Source: Acephala macrosclerotiorum (taxonomy: Eukaryota > Ascomycota > Leotiomycetes > Helotiales > Mollisiaceae). From it: 64,000 bases of DNA. This document shows, one piece after another, positions 33,797 to 46,045 of this stretch. The notes beneath the pieces were generated by a model. The model was given only the letters and a program-made list of their open reading frames with translations, had not been told where the DNA came from and did no database searches. Positions within the stretch are counted from its first letter, which is position 1, and every line of letters begins with the position of its first letter. The translations under genes and the position numbers were made by a program. The stretch lies in the NCBI GenBank assembly GCA_014904845.1, contig MU119393.1, positions 43,147-107,146 on the forward strand, written 5' to 3'.

Positions 33797-35940
33797 TCAC
33801 CACCTCTTCGCCAATTCCGTCAGAAGCGGAAAAATCAGTGCTCCAAACCCAGTCACCGGATCCCAGCCCTCCGTCGCATCAAAGCCATCCTCACCGCATC
33901 CTGCCGCACTCTCACTCTTAATATCGGTGAGCCCTTATACCCCTTCTTATACAACCAAAGGTTTAAGAATCCGAGGGTTGGCTTGCCGTGAGCGTACAGA
34001 TCATCACTGACGAGAGCCAGGATGCCAGACATGAGGGGCGTTGAAGCAGAAGTTCCACTGATCACTCCTTCAGTGCGATTCCAGACGTAGGCGAAATATT
34101 GGCCTTGGGCTGAGAGACCGGGGTATGCTCTTCCATCTTTTCAAGTCAGTTCCTATCCATCTCATCCTGTTCTGCGATCATAACTTTGTTATAAAGCCCA
34201 TCATAAAGCCTATCCAAATTCTTTACATACTCCTTCACAACTAGCGTACAAAATGATTAGATTAGATTAGATCGGGGGGTTCCTAATCATAATCTAATCT
34301 AATCAATAAAATCGTGATTATTTGTATGTAAATTTTTGCTATTAATTATAATCAAGATTTTTTTTTTTCAAAAAGCGATAATCATAACCTAATCTGATCT
34401 AATCAAGTTAATCAATTATATAATTGATTAGCTTGATTTTTTTTTGGTCACGCTGTTCACAACCTTCTTTTGATGATCAGGGGTGGAGAAATAATTGCTA
34501 ATTCCCCCACCACTAGAGTAAATCTGATAACTCCCATCAGCACCAAAATACCCAGGACGAAACGCCACAGCTTCCGGCTCATATTAATGCGTTGCTCCAA
34601 CCTTAGTGACATATGGACAGTCGGATGGGAACAAGGGAACGAACATGCTGGTGTTCTTCCCGTCGTTGGAGATGCATGTGTTGTTGATTCCTACCCCGCG
34701 ATCACCGGATACAAAGAGGATTCAGACTCCGCGGGAACCGAGTTGGGCGAACTGTTTGCAGACCCGCTCGGCATAGGCTTTTGGGACGGTTTGTTCGTCG
34801 TCTGCGTATGAAGTAGAGATGACTTGGGGAACGATGGGTTGGCCAAGGACGTAGTTTAGCCAGACGAGGTAGGGCTCGTTGGTGTTTTCAGTTGTACTGA
34901 TGTCTGGGATAAAAGGAGGACTTCCGCCTGTTGAGTAGGAAATGATGGGTGTTGGGTTGATGATACCGGCGATGGCTTGCACATCAAGGTTTGCCTCTCG
35001 AGAAGTCCCTTCCAGTGATTGGGTATACGTCAAAGGACCATTTTGTGTGGGGCCATCCGTGATAGAGATCTGCGGGAATTTGTATGCTGTATCTTCAGCT
35101 CCAGGATGGTATTTCTTTGGGAACCTGGTACGCATCAGGACGAATTGGGATCTCGCCGAGGAAATTGTTGAAGCCGACTTTATTAAGTCCGGAACTTTGA
35201 GCATATACCCTTTGGTAGAGTAAAGATTCGTGAAGCATTCAGGGGTGACGGAACTGATGTTGCAGACTTTGGAAATGGTGACATTTGATGGTGGTGAGTA
35301 GCCTGGTGAGATCTAAGGTGGGAATTGGAGGAACTTAGTCTTTTGTCCTGTGGTCCGCATGAATGAAGTTGTTGGCTGGATGGAGTTGATGTGTTCGTGG
35401 AGATGGGCTAGTAAAGACCATTCCGGCGTTCGGACGAGCTGGTCCCCGTCTTCATGCTCGTATAGGTGGTATTACGTGTCGAGAAGACGTTCAACCGCGG
35501 AGACGGAAAGAGTCACCGAGATCCAGTCCTTTGCTGCATTGAAGTCAAGATCTTCGATGCTGTTTGCTCTCAGCTAGTCTTGAACAAGAGATGAGGTCTT
35601 GTCCGTAGGCTTGATAAGGTTATTCGCCTCCTCATAGCTGAGATGCTGTCCATACTGTCTGTGATCAGGATCAGAGACTGCGGGATATCGGCACAGTTCG
35701 CAGACATTGGAGGGGAAATTTACCTCCATACAACAGACGCTTCAACTCATCGAAGCTGCTCTGCTTGAGGCCGATGTTCAAATGAATCGTGAAGTCCTCC
35801 GCAGCCTTTCCAACCTTCCTCCACTTATGAGGAACAAAGTGAGTTTCCTTCACAGCATATCCAGCTCGTTTCTGAACCGGAGAGCTTAGAACTGCTTACG
35901 CAGCGGTGGCAACAGAAAGGAAGACTGTGGCACCATACAT
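33797..35940 (-). pseudogene. Sedolisin (S53, tripeptidyl-peptidase-like), heavily broken
   Basis: The minus strand encodes a signal peptide (MYGATVFLSVATAA), a pro-kumamolisin region (THFVPHKWRKVGKAAEDFTI ... SDPDHRQYGQHLSYEEANN), the catalytic Glu/Asp in REANLDVQAIAG, and the Ser motif VISGTSASTPLMSG. It also encodes the calcium-site tail CGEDGFDATEGWDPVTGFGA, ending LAKRW. Lesions include in-frame stops at 35896, 35574 (TAG, likely Trp), about 35480 (TAA), 34722 and 34584. There is a one-base loss before DIKSESA near 33925 and a 214 bp MITE insertion at 34242-34455. Introns near 35655-35700 and 34145-34195 remain visible. It was a secreted acid peptidase and is now dead. Confidence 0.85.
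34242..34455. mobile_element. Non-autonomous hAT-like MITE in the sedolisin relic
   Basis: The 214 bp insert is flanked by identical 8 bp direct repeats TTCACAAC (34234-34241 and 34456-34463), the target-duplication length of hAT elements. Its ends are similar inverted repeats: TAGCGTACAAAA at the left, and CAGCGTGACCAAAA read inward from the right. The latter starts with the CAGNG typical of hAT ends. The interior is AT-rich with repeated TAATC/GATTA motifs and a near-perfect palindrome (AAGTTAATCAATTA|TATAATTGATTAGCTT). Removing it and one repeat rejoins the peptidase frame KKVVKEYVKNL. No coding capacity. Confidence 0.88.
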
Positions 35941-36589
35941 GATTTCTTAGCAACCTAAACCACCCTTCTTAACACTGGGGAGATCCCAGGTATACCTCCT
36001 AGCTCCCACCGTTCATGCTCCTCCACAGGATCGCGTTATCACACCCTCCATCATAACCACCTGCCCCTCCGCCCTCCGAATGGCCTGGAATCCCGCTAAG
36101 CCTGCACCTCCGCAGCGGTGCTAACTTGGCATCTGGGAGAGGAAGGAGTTAAGAAAAATATATTTCTCAGATGATAACATTTGATTGGTTAATTCAGCTA
36201 GGTACGGATGAAGCCAGATTTGAACAAGCATACAGCAAGCATTGCATGGCTTGGCGTGATAGTACTGGCAGCTCGCCACCTGATTGGCAACACCTTGGCA
36301 GGAATCGACCCCGCTGCCAAGGTGTTGGGATAAGGAGCGGTAGCAGTTCGCTGAAATGCGGCTGTTGGGAATTGAAGAGATGCAAGACACGAAGAGAAAG
36401 ATATGCGACTCCCAATCACTTGGTAAGTGTGCGTTAATCCCAGTCGGGAATGCTCTTCGCCACTGAGATTCTAGGACAACAAAGGTGGGATGTGATGGAG
36501 TGAGCGACATCGTCTATTCTCTCAGCTCCGAGTTGTAATTAATCGAAAGCTCTGCTAGTAATATAAACCAAGAATACTCATCCCCCAAG
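35941..36589. other. Intergenic region between sedolisin relic and catalase
   Basis: No gene is recognised. It contains the hairpin listed at 36288-36327 and the 3' flank of the catalase gene. Confidence 0.45.
36288..36327. repeat. Perfect 14 bp inverted repeat (hairpin)
   Basis: CAACACCTTGGCAG (36288-36301) and CTGCCAAGGTGTTG (36314-36327) are exact complements around a 12-base loop. Weaker complementarity continues outward, so it may be the centre of a decayed foldback element. Confidence 0.75.
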
Positions 36590-39019
36590 TTAGCTATCGA
36601 GAGGGAACCTGTCGATAAACTTGAACGTCTTGAGACCTCCCTCAAAGGAAGTGACAAACGATCCTGTGTCATTTCCTGTGAATACACCTGCGGTGGTGGT
36701 CGCACCAGCGAGCTTCAGCACCGAGCTTGCACTTCCCAACGCCCCGACCGGCTTTCCCCATCTGTAGCCATCTGTCAAAATTTGCAACGGCCGATTTGCA
36801 GGGAAGAATGTACTCGAGGATCCATTCGTGAACAGAGATTCAGCGCCGGATGCAACGATGATACCATCAAATCCAGTAGCATCAGCAGCGCTGTACGTCT
36901 GATTGATGCCTGATTGTAGAATCTCTCCAACAACGATGACGTTGACGCCCGCGCTTTTGAAGCTGCTTGCGAGAGCGGCTGCTTGAGCGAGAGAGTTCGG
37001 AGATTTGATACTGGTCAAAACACCAACGTTCAAGGTCGCGATGGTAGGAAGAGGGTTGCCGAAGATGGTGATGTATTTGGTAGAATTGTTGTTGTAGAAC
37101 GTCAGGTCTGGAGAAGGCGCAGCGACACCAACAACCTCGGCAACTCGCTTGGCGAGATCGTTGCTCACGCGGTTGAGTTGAATAATGACGTTGGACTTCA
37201 CGATCGCAGATTGGAGATGCGAGACTTCGAATCTCATAGCGTTGATGAGGAATTGTTGCTCGACGGGAATCAGGGAGTTGAAAAATAATCGTGGCTGCGA
37301 CCAAACATCTGCAAACGTAGCCGAGGTGGCGCGCATCAAGTTCCCTCCCACTGTCCGGCCTGGGGTCGTAAAGAAACCATTTCCAACAGTCTGATTTGCC
37401 TCCTTAGGATTTCCGTTGTTCAAGGTGTTGGGGGAGTACGCAGCGGTATTGAGATGGATGAAGTTTTGCCCTGCTCCGTCACGGTTGTTGTTATGAACCT
37501 TGACGTGCGGACGATTGATTGGGAGTTGTTCATAGTTGGGACCACTGTGTCGATTCAATTGTGTGTCGAGGTAGGAAAAAATTCGGCCTTGAAGGAGAGG
37601 ATCTTCGGTGAAATCGATACCACGGACAATGTGACCAGGTTGGAACTTGAACTGTTAGCCGACATTCTAGGAGACCAGAGAGAAACATACCATGACCTGC
37701 TCAGTCTCGGCAAAGTAGTTTGTCGGATTGGTGTCTAGCTGCATCTTTCCAAGCAGCGTAACAGGAACAAGCTCTTCGGGAATAATTTTCGTAGGGTCCA
37801 GAAGATCAAAGCCAAACTTCAGCGCATCTGCCTCGTCTACAATCTGCACGCCCAACTCCCACTCGGGACCATTACCACTCGCAATTGCATCCCACAGATC
37901 CTGGCGATGGGAATCCGCATTCTTCCCTGCCAACACCTGAGCTTCTTCCCATACTAAACTAGCCTTCCCTTGTTTCGTCTTCCAATGCCACTTTATGAGC
38001 TTCGAATCTCCCTTGTTAGTCACAAAGCGGAACGTGTGGACACCAAAGCCGTCCATGTGTCGGTATGACCGTGGTATACCGCTGCCTGCCATGGCCCAGA
38101 AGAGTGTATGGAGGGAGCTGGGCTGCTGGCTGAAGAAGTCCCATGCTGAGTCGTGTGCTGTAGCTGCTTGAGGTATCTCTTTGTCGGGACTCGGTTTGAC
38201 GGCGTGAATGAGGTCCGGAAAGAGGATCGCATCTTGAATGAAGAAGACCGGGATGTTGTTTCCGACGATATCTGTAGAAGTGATGTTAGCAGAGTTCCAG
38301 AAACCGCGTCTTAAAGTTGTAAAGTGTGCTCGGACATTGCTATCCCACCTCCTTGAGTTGGGATGAAAGCGGGATAGAAAAGAGACGACGCATACCAAAA
38401 TTACCCTCGTCAGTGTAGAATCGGGTAGCAAACCCGTGAACATCTCTTGCGGTATCTGCGCTGCCTCTCGATCCAGCTACCGTGGAGAATCGGACGTAAA
38501 CTGGAGTCTGCTTTCCCGCCGTGTTGAGAAAAGATGCTGCCGTAATGTTGCCGTAGTCTCCGTAGCTGGTGAACATGCCATGGGCACCTATATCGTATTA
38601 GAAGAGCCCACGGTGTTTTGTGAGATACTTGCCTGCTCCGCGAGCATGGACAGCGCGCTCCGGAACCTGCAAGCATGTCAGCATCGCGCCTTGCAGTTGA
38701 CGAGGGCGGGACATACTCTTTCATGATCAAAATGTTGGATCTTCTGTCGGAAAATGAAGTCCTCGAGAAGAGTCGGCCCCCTCTCACCAGCCTTCAAGCT
38801 ATGATTGTCTTCGATTGGGCCTCCAGCATCGGTCGTAATGTAAGAGTTGGAGTCATCAACCACGAATTGCTGCAGGAAGTCCGCGTCGGTCCGCACACTG
38901 CGTCCCTCGAGCTGTTCCTCTGGAGCATCGGAACGACCTTTGATCTCGCTGTCGTAGCCGTACGGACATTGCGCGGCTGCTAGACCGAGAAGGCCAAGGA
39001 TAGTAAATGATGTACGCAT
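36590..39019 (-). CDS. Large-subunit secreted catalase (CatB type)
   Basis: CDS is complement(join(36590..37645,37691..38271,38396..38587,38633..38666,38717..39019)), 721 residues, normal for large-subunit fungal catalases. A signal peptide ([17 protein letters not shown]) opens the protein. Active-site His lies in [15 protein letters not shown], which spans exons 1 to 3. The catalytic Asn is in [14 protein letters not shown]. The haem-ligand Tyr region is [20 protein letters not shown]. The last 150 residues form the flavodoxin-like C-terminal domain. All four introns restore frame; the second begins GCAAGT, a GC-AG intron. It degrades hydrogen peroxide outside the cell or in the wall, often linked to host oxidative burst. 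It appears intact. Confidence 0.95.
38588..38632 (-). other. GC-AG intron in the catalase gene
   Basis: The donor reads AG|GCAAGT and the acceptor ATATAG. Removing these 45 bases joins GGA GCA G to GT GCC CAT, giving the conserved HARGAGAHG motif. No GT donor in this stretch does so. Confidence 0.85.
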
Positions 39020-40001
39020 ATTGAGATAATGAGATGTAGTACAGAACAAGAGACGAATGAAGCTGCAGATTGGTGCTGCCGGGTAAGTACGAAGTCCTGG
39101 ATTAGGGCTTCCTTTTATACTTGTATCGGTACGTCCTTGTGCGAGCTTGTGATCAACCAAGTTCCAGGGAAGGAAGCCACCAACGCTGCTACCCTCCTCA
39201 TCCTACTGTCTTGGCAATCCTTAAGAATGCTATGATCAGGATATTTTGAGGAATCAGCTGCCAGAGAATGACTCGAAATCTGGACCCGAATGAAATGATA
39301 TGAAAGACATCTAGGGTAAGATCTCGCGGACAGCCTTCCATGCATGAAATGCCTGCAAGTACTAGTAAGTAGCAAATCTCCAGCCAACCTTTGCCGCGGA
39401 TTTTAGATCGGCAATTACAGTAAGGCTTGAGATGCGGGTGACTACAAGGGAAATTGATGAGGGCCGGACACAGGCATCATAACCAGCACCACGGTTCCAC
39501 GACTGCCGTGATTGTGAGCCGGCAGGTACAAGAGAAATGATGGGAGAAAAGAAAATTCGTGAGGGGTAAGGAGGCAGACGGATCTCTGTTTGGAGCTCAA
39601 TGGAAACTATCCTGATGAATTCACGAAGCTTTGAGGTGTAAAGACCTTGCATTCCACATGGCGTATGGTGGGGTTGAGTTTGCGGCCGAGTGTTTCATAC
39701 AGCAACCTCATTATTGGCCTAAGTTACACGAACTGCTGCTAGCCGATCGTTGTGCCAAAAAATGCAGTCGAGGCGATGAAAGCGCATCTTACTCAGACTA
39801 CGTGAAAAGGTGCTGAGAAGACCAATGTCTACGCAGGCATTTGGAACGCTTTGTCGGCCCAAATACAGTGTCGTGAAAGATTCAGGAATAGAAACATACC
39901 TCAAGGCTGAATACGTCGTTGTGGCCCGTGTCGTCTATAAACAAGCATATTCCGGGGCTAGGTGACTGCCTCTCGAACGAATCCAATAGAGCTCTGTCGG
40001 C
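39020..40001. other. Catalase upstream region, no other gene recognised
   Basis: Overlapping short frames occur on both strands (minus 39115-39387, minus 39362-39652, plus 39631-39816), but none has recognisable motifs. The first few hundred bases must hold the catalase promoter. Confidence 0.4.
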
Positions 40002-40484
40002 TCAGATATTAGATGTGCGAGAATTGACCAGACCACCAGCATCTGAATGGGGATGTGACGGAGTGCCCATGAAGGCCATGTCCTGCCGATGTCGTTCTAT
40101 TGGGCCTTGCTCGAACATCAATCGAATGATTTCAGTAGCTCCTATGTAGATTTCCTGTGTATTCATACCGAGCTTCATTGAACCACACTGTATACACGTG
40201 ATCTGGGAGAACCCAACTTCTGCTGATGAGACGCTGCAGATCGAGCACACTACATCTTCGCGTTCGAATCAAATATAGCTCTCGTACGATCCCGGTCCGT
40301 CAAGAACAATCTCAAGCCGTTCTTGGTTCCTTCGGGACATTTCGAGGATTTGTGGCGGTAGATTAGCTAAAGATCTGGGGACGGGAGAGTTTTCGCGTAC
40401 TGCTGCTTCCTCCAGTGACATTTCGCGGCCGAAAGCCACAAGCAACATCAGCATTGGATCAGCGAGGAAAGCTGGACGATCGTG
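40002..40484 (-). pseudogene. Unrecognised ORF with paired CxxC motifs and one in-frame stop
   Basis: On the minus strand, one frame runs from 40484 to the stop at 40002 with a single TGA at 40269. Before it: PAFLADPMLMLLVAFGREMS ... ERLEIVLDGPGSYESYI. After it: FEREDVVCSICSVSS ... GFSQITCIQCGSMKLG ... IIRLMFEQGPIERHRQDM. The two CxxC pairs (CSIC, CIQC) could bind zinc. TGA from CGA (Arg) or TGG (Trp) is the simplest explanation of the break. I do not recognise the family. The upstream end is unclear: the frame closes at 40485 and could begin in another exon. Confidence 0.4.
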
Positions 40485-42021
40485 TCATTCTGCTCCAGCA
40501 TAAGAGGCTCGTTTTGCCCCGCAATGCAAGTGGCGGCGCTCAGTCCCGTCCATGAAACTCGTGAGGGAGCTGTTGTAGAAGTATTTGAATCCAGCTTACA
40601 TCACTCCCATTCACAATTTCCACGACATCATCCTGTTCATTTCTGCTTGTACTTGTAGCTTCGCGGATATCTTAGAGTGGTTGGAGATCCGCAGGTGGAA
40701 GTCGAGATGGTAGGACGCTTCGTATCTACCAGTTGCTGCACCGCTTCTTTCGCTGCTAACCTTCTGAGATGAGGCTGCGGAGTACTCGCAGATCTTCCAC
40801 TTTCTGATGTGCCTTCACATCAGGTCTCGCAAAGAGCGCTGATCCAGCATTGCGTGGCATAGTCTCGTGTGGTATTCGAGAGAGGTAAGCTTGCAGAGAG
40901 TGTTGGGGCGAGAGGGGGAGGCGTGGGTGTGGCAGAATCGGTGAGCTTTTCAAAATGTATGGGGACTCTTGTTCCTTTCCGATCGTTAGTTAATATGAGT
41001 CGTAGAGCATTATGTGGGTTCGTGGAGCCCGTTATTCGATGTCCTTTTCGTCTTCGATGTCCAACCTTCAATCCCTCATTCCTTTGCTTCCTCACTCCTT
41101 GCTCGTAGGGGAGGTCGTCTTCGTAGTGAGGGTAGGGCCGCGTATGAATGTCCCAGCAGTTCGATTGAAGAGCGACTCAGGGGGGGCGTAGAGTTCGCGG
41201 ATGGATGTTGAGGAGATAGATGCAAAGTGGTTGCCAGCAATCGAGAGAGAAGTAAGCGGCGAAACACACGTGACTCGACAGATTTCCGCCTGAAATTCCC
41301 ATATCGCTCGTCTCGGTCCTGCTTTCCCATCCCATCCCATCCCATTTCTCAGCGCCACGCCGAAATTTTCGCTGTAATTGGACCCCAGGCATCTGTCGGC
41401 CCGTTTCTTTGACACCAAGGCCCGGATGAGCTCTTCCCCAGCTTCCGCAGCTCCAGGTTCCCCACCAAAGTGACATCACCACCGGCGACCAATTTCTATG
41501 CGGGTTCGCGGGGTCGTTCACAGCAATGATCATCAGGTGCTTCAAGTACTTCAGCAGCTACACCGAAGCTACGTAAGAAAAGTGCGCGAGAACCGGCGAG
41601 AGCTCGCAAATTCTCGGCCAATTCTTTGCCCCAAGTCCAATCACTGATGTTGCTCCCAGCCTCGTGCTGCTCGCGGTAACCCCCAAAGAGCAAGGCCACC
41701 TCGATCGTCCTTCCTACTAAAGCGCAAGATTTTGGTCGGTCGGCCCTTCTTTTCTCCTCTCCTCTCCTCTCCTCTCCTCTCCACTCATCCGTGGAGTTTC
41801 ACTGCTCCAGCTTCTCAACAGAGCTTGATGTTGTGCTCCCCGAGAGCTGTGCGGGGTTCATTGAGCCGCTTGTGGGTTGGGATGTTTATTTATTCAAAAT
41901 GGCGACCTCCTCAGGTCTTCTAATCTCCCTCTCTTCGTTCTCTGCTCTCAATCTTTGGTTCTGGAGTTCCTTCTTCTTTCTGCTATATATCTGCTATCGG
42001 GTTCTGTACCGACAGCAGAAA
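40485..42021. other. Long upstream region of the alpha-glucosidase gene
   Basis: No gene is recognised in about 1.5 kb. Frames on both strands are short and of biased composition. It includes a CTCCT microsatellite (41754-41782), and an in-frame open stretch before the chosen start of the next gene. Confidence 0.4.
41754..41782 (+). repeat. (CTCCT)n pyrimidine tract in promoter
   Basis: Almost six tandem copies of CTCCT lie about 240 bp upstream of the GH31 start. Pyrimidine-rich promoter tracts are common near transcription starts of highly expressed fungal genes. Confidence 0.8.
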
Positions 42022-45000
42022 ATGGCAGGCAGAGCAGCCCTAGCATTGAGCGCTTTCTGCATCTCCGTTGCCACTGTCTATGCTCAGAGCTCTACAACAA
42101 GCTCTGCACCGGATTCTACCACCAGCTATCGCGTGATCTTTACAGTTCCCGCAGATGCAGATGCCAGTGTACCACTGATTCCCAACATCTACGACTCGAA
42201 CGCCACCAATGCCCAAGATGTTTGCCCTGGATACACAGCTTCGAATGTTCAGAGAACGGCATATGGATTAACAGCATCTTTGAGCCTTGCTGGCTCAGCT
42301 TGCAATGTCTACGGTACCGACATTGATAGCTTGAATCTCACGGTCGAATACCAATCCCAAGATCGATTGCACGTCGAAATTGTCCCAACTTACGTGGGAG
42401 AATCAAACAGCTCCTGGTACATTCTACCAGACGTTCTTGTTCAGAAACCTACAATCGATGTCGATGCAAATGTCAATCTCGACAGCGATTTGAATTTTGT
42501 CTGGAGCAACGACCCCACCTTCTCCTTCCAAGTCATTCGCCAATCAACAGGAGACATCCTTTTCGATACCACTGGAACGAAGCTTGTCTTCGAGAACCAA
42601 TTCATCGAATTCGCCAGCGCTCTGCCAGAGAACTACAATCTATATGGCTTGGGAGAGGTGATTCATGGTCTGCGGATGGGAAACAACTTCACTCGCACAT
42701 TCTGGGCTGCTGATGTTGGGGATCCAATCGATTACAACATCTATGGCGACCACTCCTTCTACCTCGATACGCGCTACTACGAGAAGAATGAGACAACAGG
42801 TAACCTCACATACGCCCCGAACGCCACAGATGCGACTGGGATTTACGTTTCATACTCTCATGGAGTCTATATGCGAAATTCTCATGGCCAGGAAGTTCTG
42901 ATGCGCCCCTCAAATGTCACATGGAGAACACTTGGTGGTAGCATAGATCTCTACTTCTATGCTGGCCCAACCCAGGATAAGGTTACGAAAGCTTACCAAA
43001 ACAGCGCCATTGGCCTTCCAGCCATGCAACAGTACTTCACATTTGGCTACCACCAATGCAGATGGGGATATACAAATTGGTCTGAAGTGCAGCAAGTTGT
43101 GGATGAGTTCAAGAGTTTTGGCATTCCGTTGGAAAACATTTGGTAACGTCAGATGACTCACTCTCCCTCTTCTAAACTGACCTCTACAGGACCGACATCG
43201 ATTACATGAACCAGTACCGGGACTTCGACAACGATCAAGGTCGATTTGGTTACGTTGAAGGCGCTCAATTCCTCTCGCAACTTCACGAAAATGGTCAACA
43301 CTACATTCCCATTGTTGATTCAGCAATCTACGTTCCCAACCCGGAGAATGCTAGCGACGCCTATCCCATCTTCAATCGCGGGAACGATAGCGACGCATTC
43401 ATGCTCAACCCAGATGGAAGCTTGTACATTGGAGAAGTCTGGCCAGGCTACACCGTTTTCCCCGACTGGATCGGCGCCGTTCTCAATGGCACCGGTGCGT
43501 TCGACTGGTGGAGCAATGAGATGGTCACGTGGCACCAAAATATCTCTTTTGATGGTATCTGGATTGATATGAGTGAAGTCTCTTCATTCTGCGTTGGCTC
43601 ATGTGGAAGCAAGAACCTCACTCTCAACCCTGTTCACCCAGGCTTCAGTCTTCCAGGAGAACCAGGAAATGTCATCTACGGATACCCTGAAGGCTTCAAC
43701 ATCACCAACGCGACAGAGTATGCTTCTGCACAGGCTGGATCTTCGAGCCAAGCGTCTGCTGCTTCCGCCACTGCTGCCCCACCAGCAACGACCTCCACGA
43801 CATACCTTCGCACGACTCCTACTCCAGATATTCGTGCGATCGAGTATCCACCATACGTTATCAACAATGTCCAAGGCGCTCTCGATGTTCATGCTGTCAG
43901 CCCCAATGCCACCCACCATGGTGGAACTCAAGAGTACGACTACCACAATCTCTTCGGGACTCAGATTCTCAATGCGACCTACCATGCTCTCCTCAACGTC
44001 TTCCCAGGAAAGCGACCTTTCATTATCGGTCGCTCTACCTTTGCTGGATCTGGAAAGTGGTCTGGTCATTGGGGAGGTGACAACACTTCTCTGTGGGCCT
44101 ACATGTACTTCTCCATCTCGCAGGCACTTTCGTTCTCTCTGTTCGGTATTCCCATGTTCGGTGTCGACACTTGTGGGTTCAATGGAAACACTGATGAGGA
44201 GCTGTGCAACCGTTGGATGCAGCTTTCAGCATTCTTCCCGTTCTACAGGAACCACAACACCTTGTCTGCTATCCCACAAGAGCCATACCGTTGGGCATCA
44301 GTTGCTGAGGCCGCCAAGACTGCGATGAAAATTCGCTACACTCTTCTCCCGTATATCTACACCACTTTCTACCTCGCGCATTCCACAGGATCCACAGTTA
44401 TGCGAGCGCTTCCTTGGGAGTTCCCGAACGACCCAACTCTCTCTGCCGTTGATACTCAATTCATGTTCGGAGGCAGCTTGATGATCACTCCTGTGCTTGC
44501 GCAGGGCGCGACAAGTGTAGGTGGCGTTTTCCCTGGCGTCGGATCCGGTGAAGTCTGGTATGATTGGTACAACCAAACTGCTGTGAGTGCCGGACCGGGT
44601 GAGAACATCACGATTGATGCCCCTCTTGGTCACATTCCAGTGTATGTGCGAGGTGGGAGTATTCTCCCGATTCAAGAGCCGGGCTACACCACCAGAGATT
44701 CCCGCGCGAATCCGTGGGGAGTCTTGGCCGCCGTGAATACGGAAGGTACAGCCAGCGGACAGCTGTACATCGACGACGGAGAGAGTGTTGTTCAAAATGC
44801 CACACTCTGGGTTGAGGTATGTGCAATTCCGATGTGGCTTGAAACCCTGCTAATATGAAATAGTTTTCTCTCACCAACTCCGCTCTCTATGCATCTGCTC
44901 GGGGCTTGTACAACGATACCAACCCACTCGCAAACGTCACAATCATGGGCGTTCCTTCGAATGTAACGAACGTGACCCTTAACGGAGCCACCATCTCAAA

Positions 45001-45106
45001 CGGATGGACATACAACTCCACCAGCAAAGTCCTAGACATTAAAGGATTGTCGAACTCGACTTCCGCTGGTGCCTGGGCTAGTGATTGGGTGCTGAAATGG
45101 ATGTAG
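42022..45106 (+). CDS. GH31 alpha-glucosidase, secreted
   Basis: CDS is join(42022..43142,43190..44816,44864..45106), 996 residues, with two 47 bp introns. I chose ATG 42022 because it opens a good signal peptide (MAGRAALALSAFCISVATVY, cut before AQSS). The frame is open to 41791, but that N-terminal extension looks unlike secreted family members. The GH31 catalytic nucleophile is the Asp of GIWIDMSEVSSF. The acid/base Asp lies in GKWSGHWGGDNTS. Other family blocks include YGLGEVIHG, YHQCRWGYTN, FGVDTCGFNG and FPFYRNHN. Many NxS/T sites suggest heavy glycosylation. A low-complexity S/A/T insert (SSSQASAASATAAPPATTST) sits between the two catalytic blocks, as in fungal alpha-glucosidases. It releases glucose from maltose or starch. 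It appears intact. Confidence 0.95.
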
Positions 45107-46045
45107 GTCCGATCTATTTACAACTCACGAATCATGAGATGAAAAATTGATTGGGAATGGAATCCTTCCCATAACGTTGGACAACAGAACAAAAAGCTTG
45201 AATGCATGAAATTATGAATCCTTCAACATTATCCTTCAACGTGCAATCCTTCGCGTCACGTTATCGATCAAGACGGACCAACATTATACCGTGTGTCATC
45301 CCGTGATGATTGAATGCAACAATATTGATGAGCCTCTGTGGCGTAGTGTACTTTATGAAAGTCCGGAGTCTGAGCTGTGGATATAGCCTCTGCAGCACAT
45401 CCTTTCTCGATGCAGGGGAAGTAGTTCTTCCACTGGACGTGCCTGTCGCACTTTGCTCGTATTCGACGTCTGTTCTCAATTTAGATCTACCATCGGACGT
45501 CATTGGATGCCCGTTTCGGCCCGCGGATGTAAACCCAACCTTTAGATAAGTTCCTGATCGTGGCCCGGCTGAGACAAAACGCACGGCCAATCACCATCTA
45601 CTTAAGTTTTCGCTTCGCTTGGGTGGTGATGCGAGGATATACTGGGGCGATGATGCGAGCATCTTCCACCTCTAACTTGCGAACTTTCTCATCTGAATTT
45701 CTTTGCGAAACAAATAATTTTCTGTCTTACACTTCTCACTGTATTCTAGATTGGGAGATAAGATGTTCCTGAGATTCAGCCTCGTTTCAGAGCGTTTTGG
45801 GCGGGGCTGTTCCTGCGCAGTGCCTCCCCCAACCGGACGTCCGTAAGGCGTCCGCATCAGCTGCACCGAAGCGTAACTCCCGACATGTGTCGCACGATGC
45901 TTTTGGGAATTGTATATATGAAGAGAACCTTTCCTTGATCTGGACTCGTATCTCAGTGCCAACAACCATCAATCAAATCATCAATCAAATCATCAATCAA
46001 ATCATCAACGCGAAGCAAATCTCAAAAACGCCGAAAACACCAAAA
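45107..46045. other. Intergenic region upstream of scytalone dehydratase
   Basis: No gene is recognised. A 12 bp tandem repeat lies in the leader just before the next start codon. Confidence 0.45.
45968..46008 (+). repeat. 12 bp tandem repeat in 5' leader
   Basis: ATCAATCAAATC is repeated 3.4 times, ending 37 bp before the scytalone dehydratase ATG. Confidence 0.9.

Noticed and set aside
34242..34455. Reading the GATTAGATTAGATTAG run as interstitial telomere repeat
   Set aside because: The unit is not TTAGGG, and the 8 bp target duplication with CAGCG-type ends explains the insert as a hAT-like MITE.
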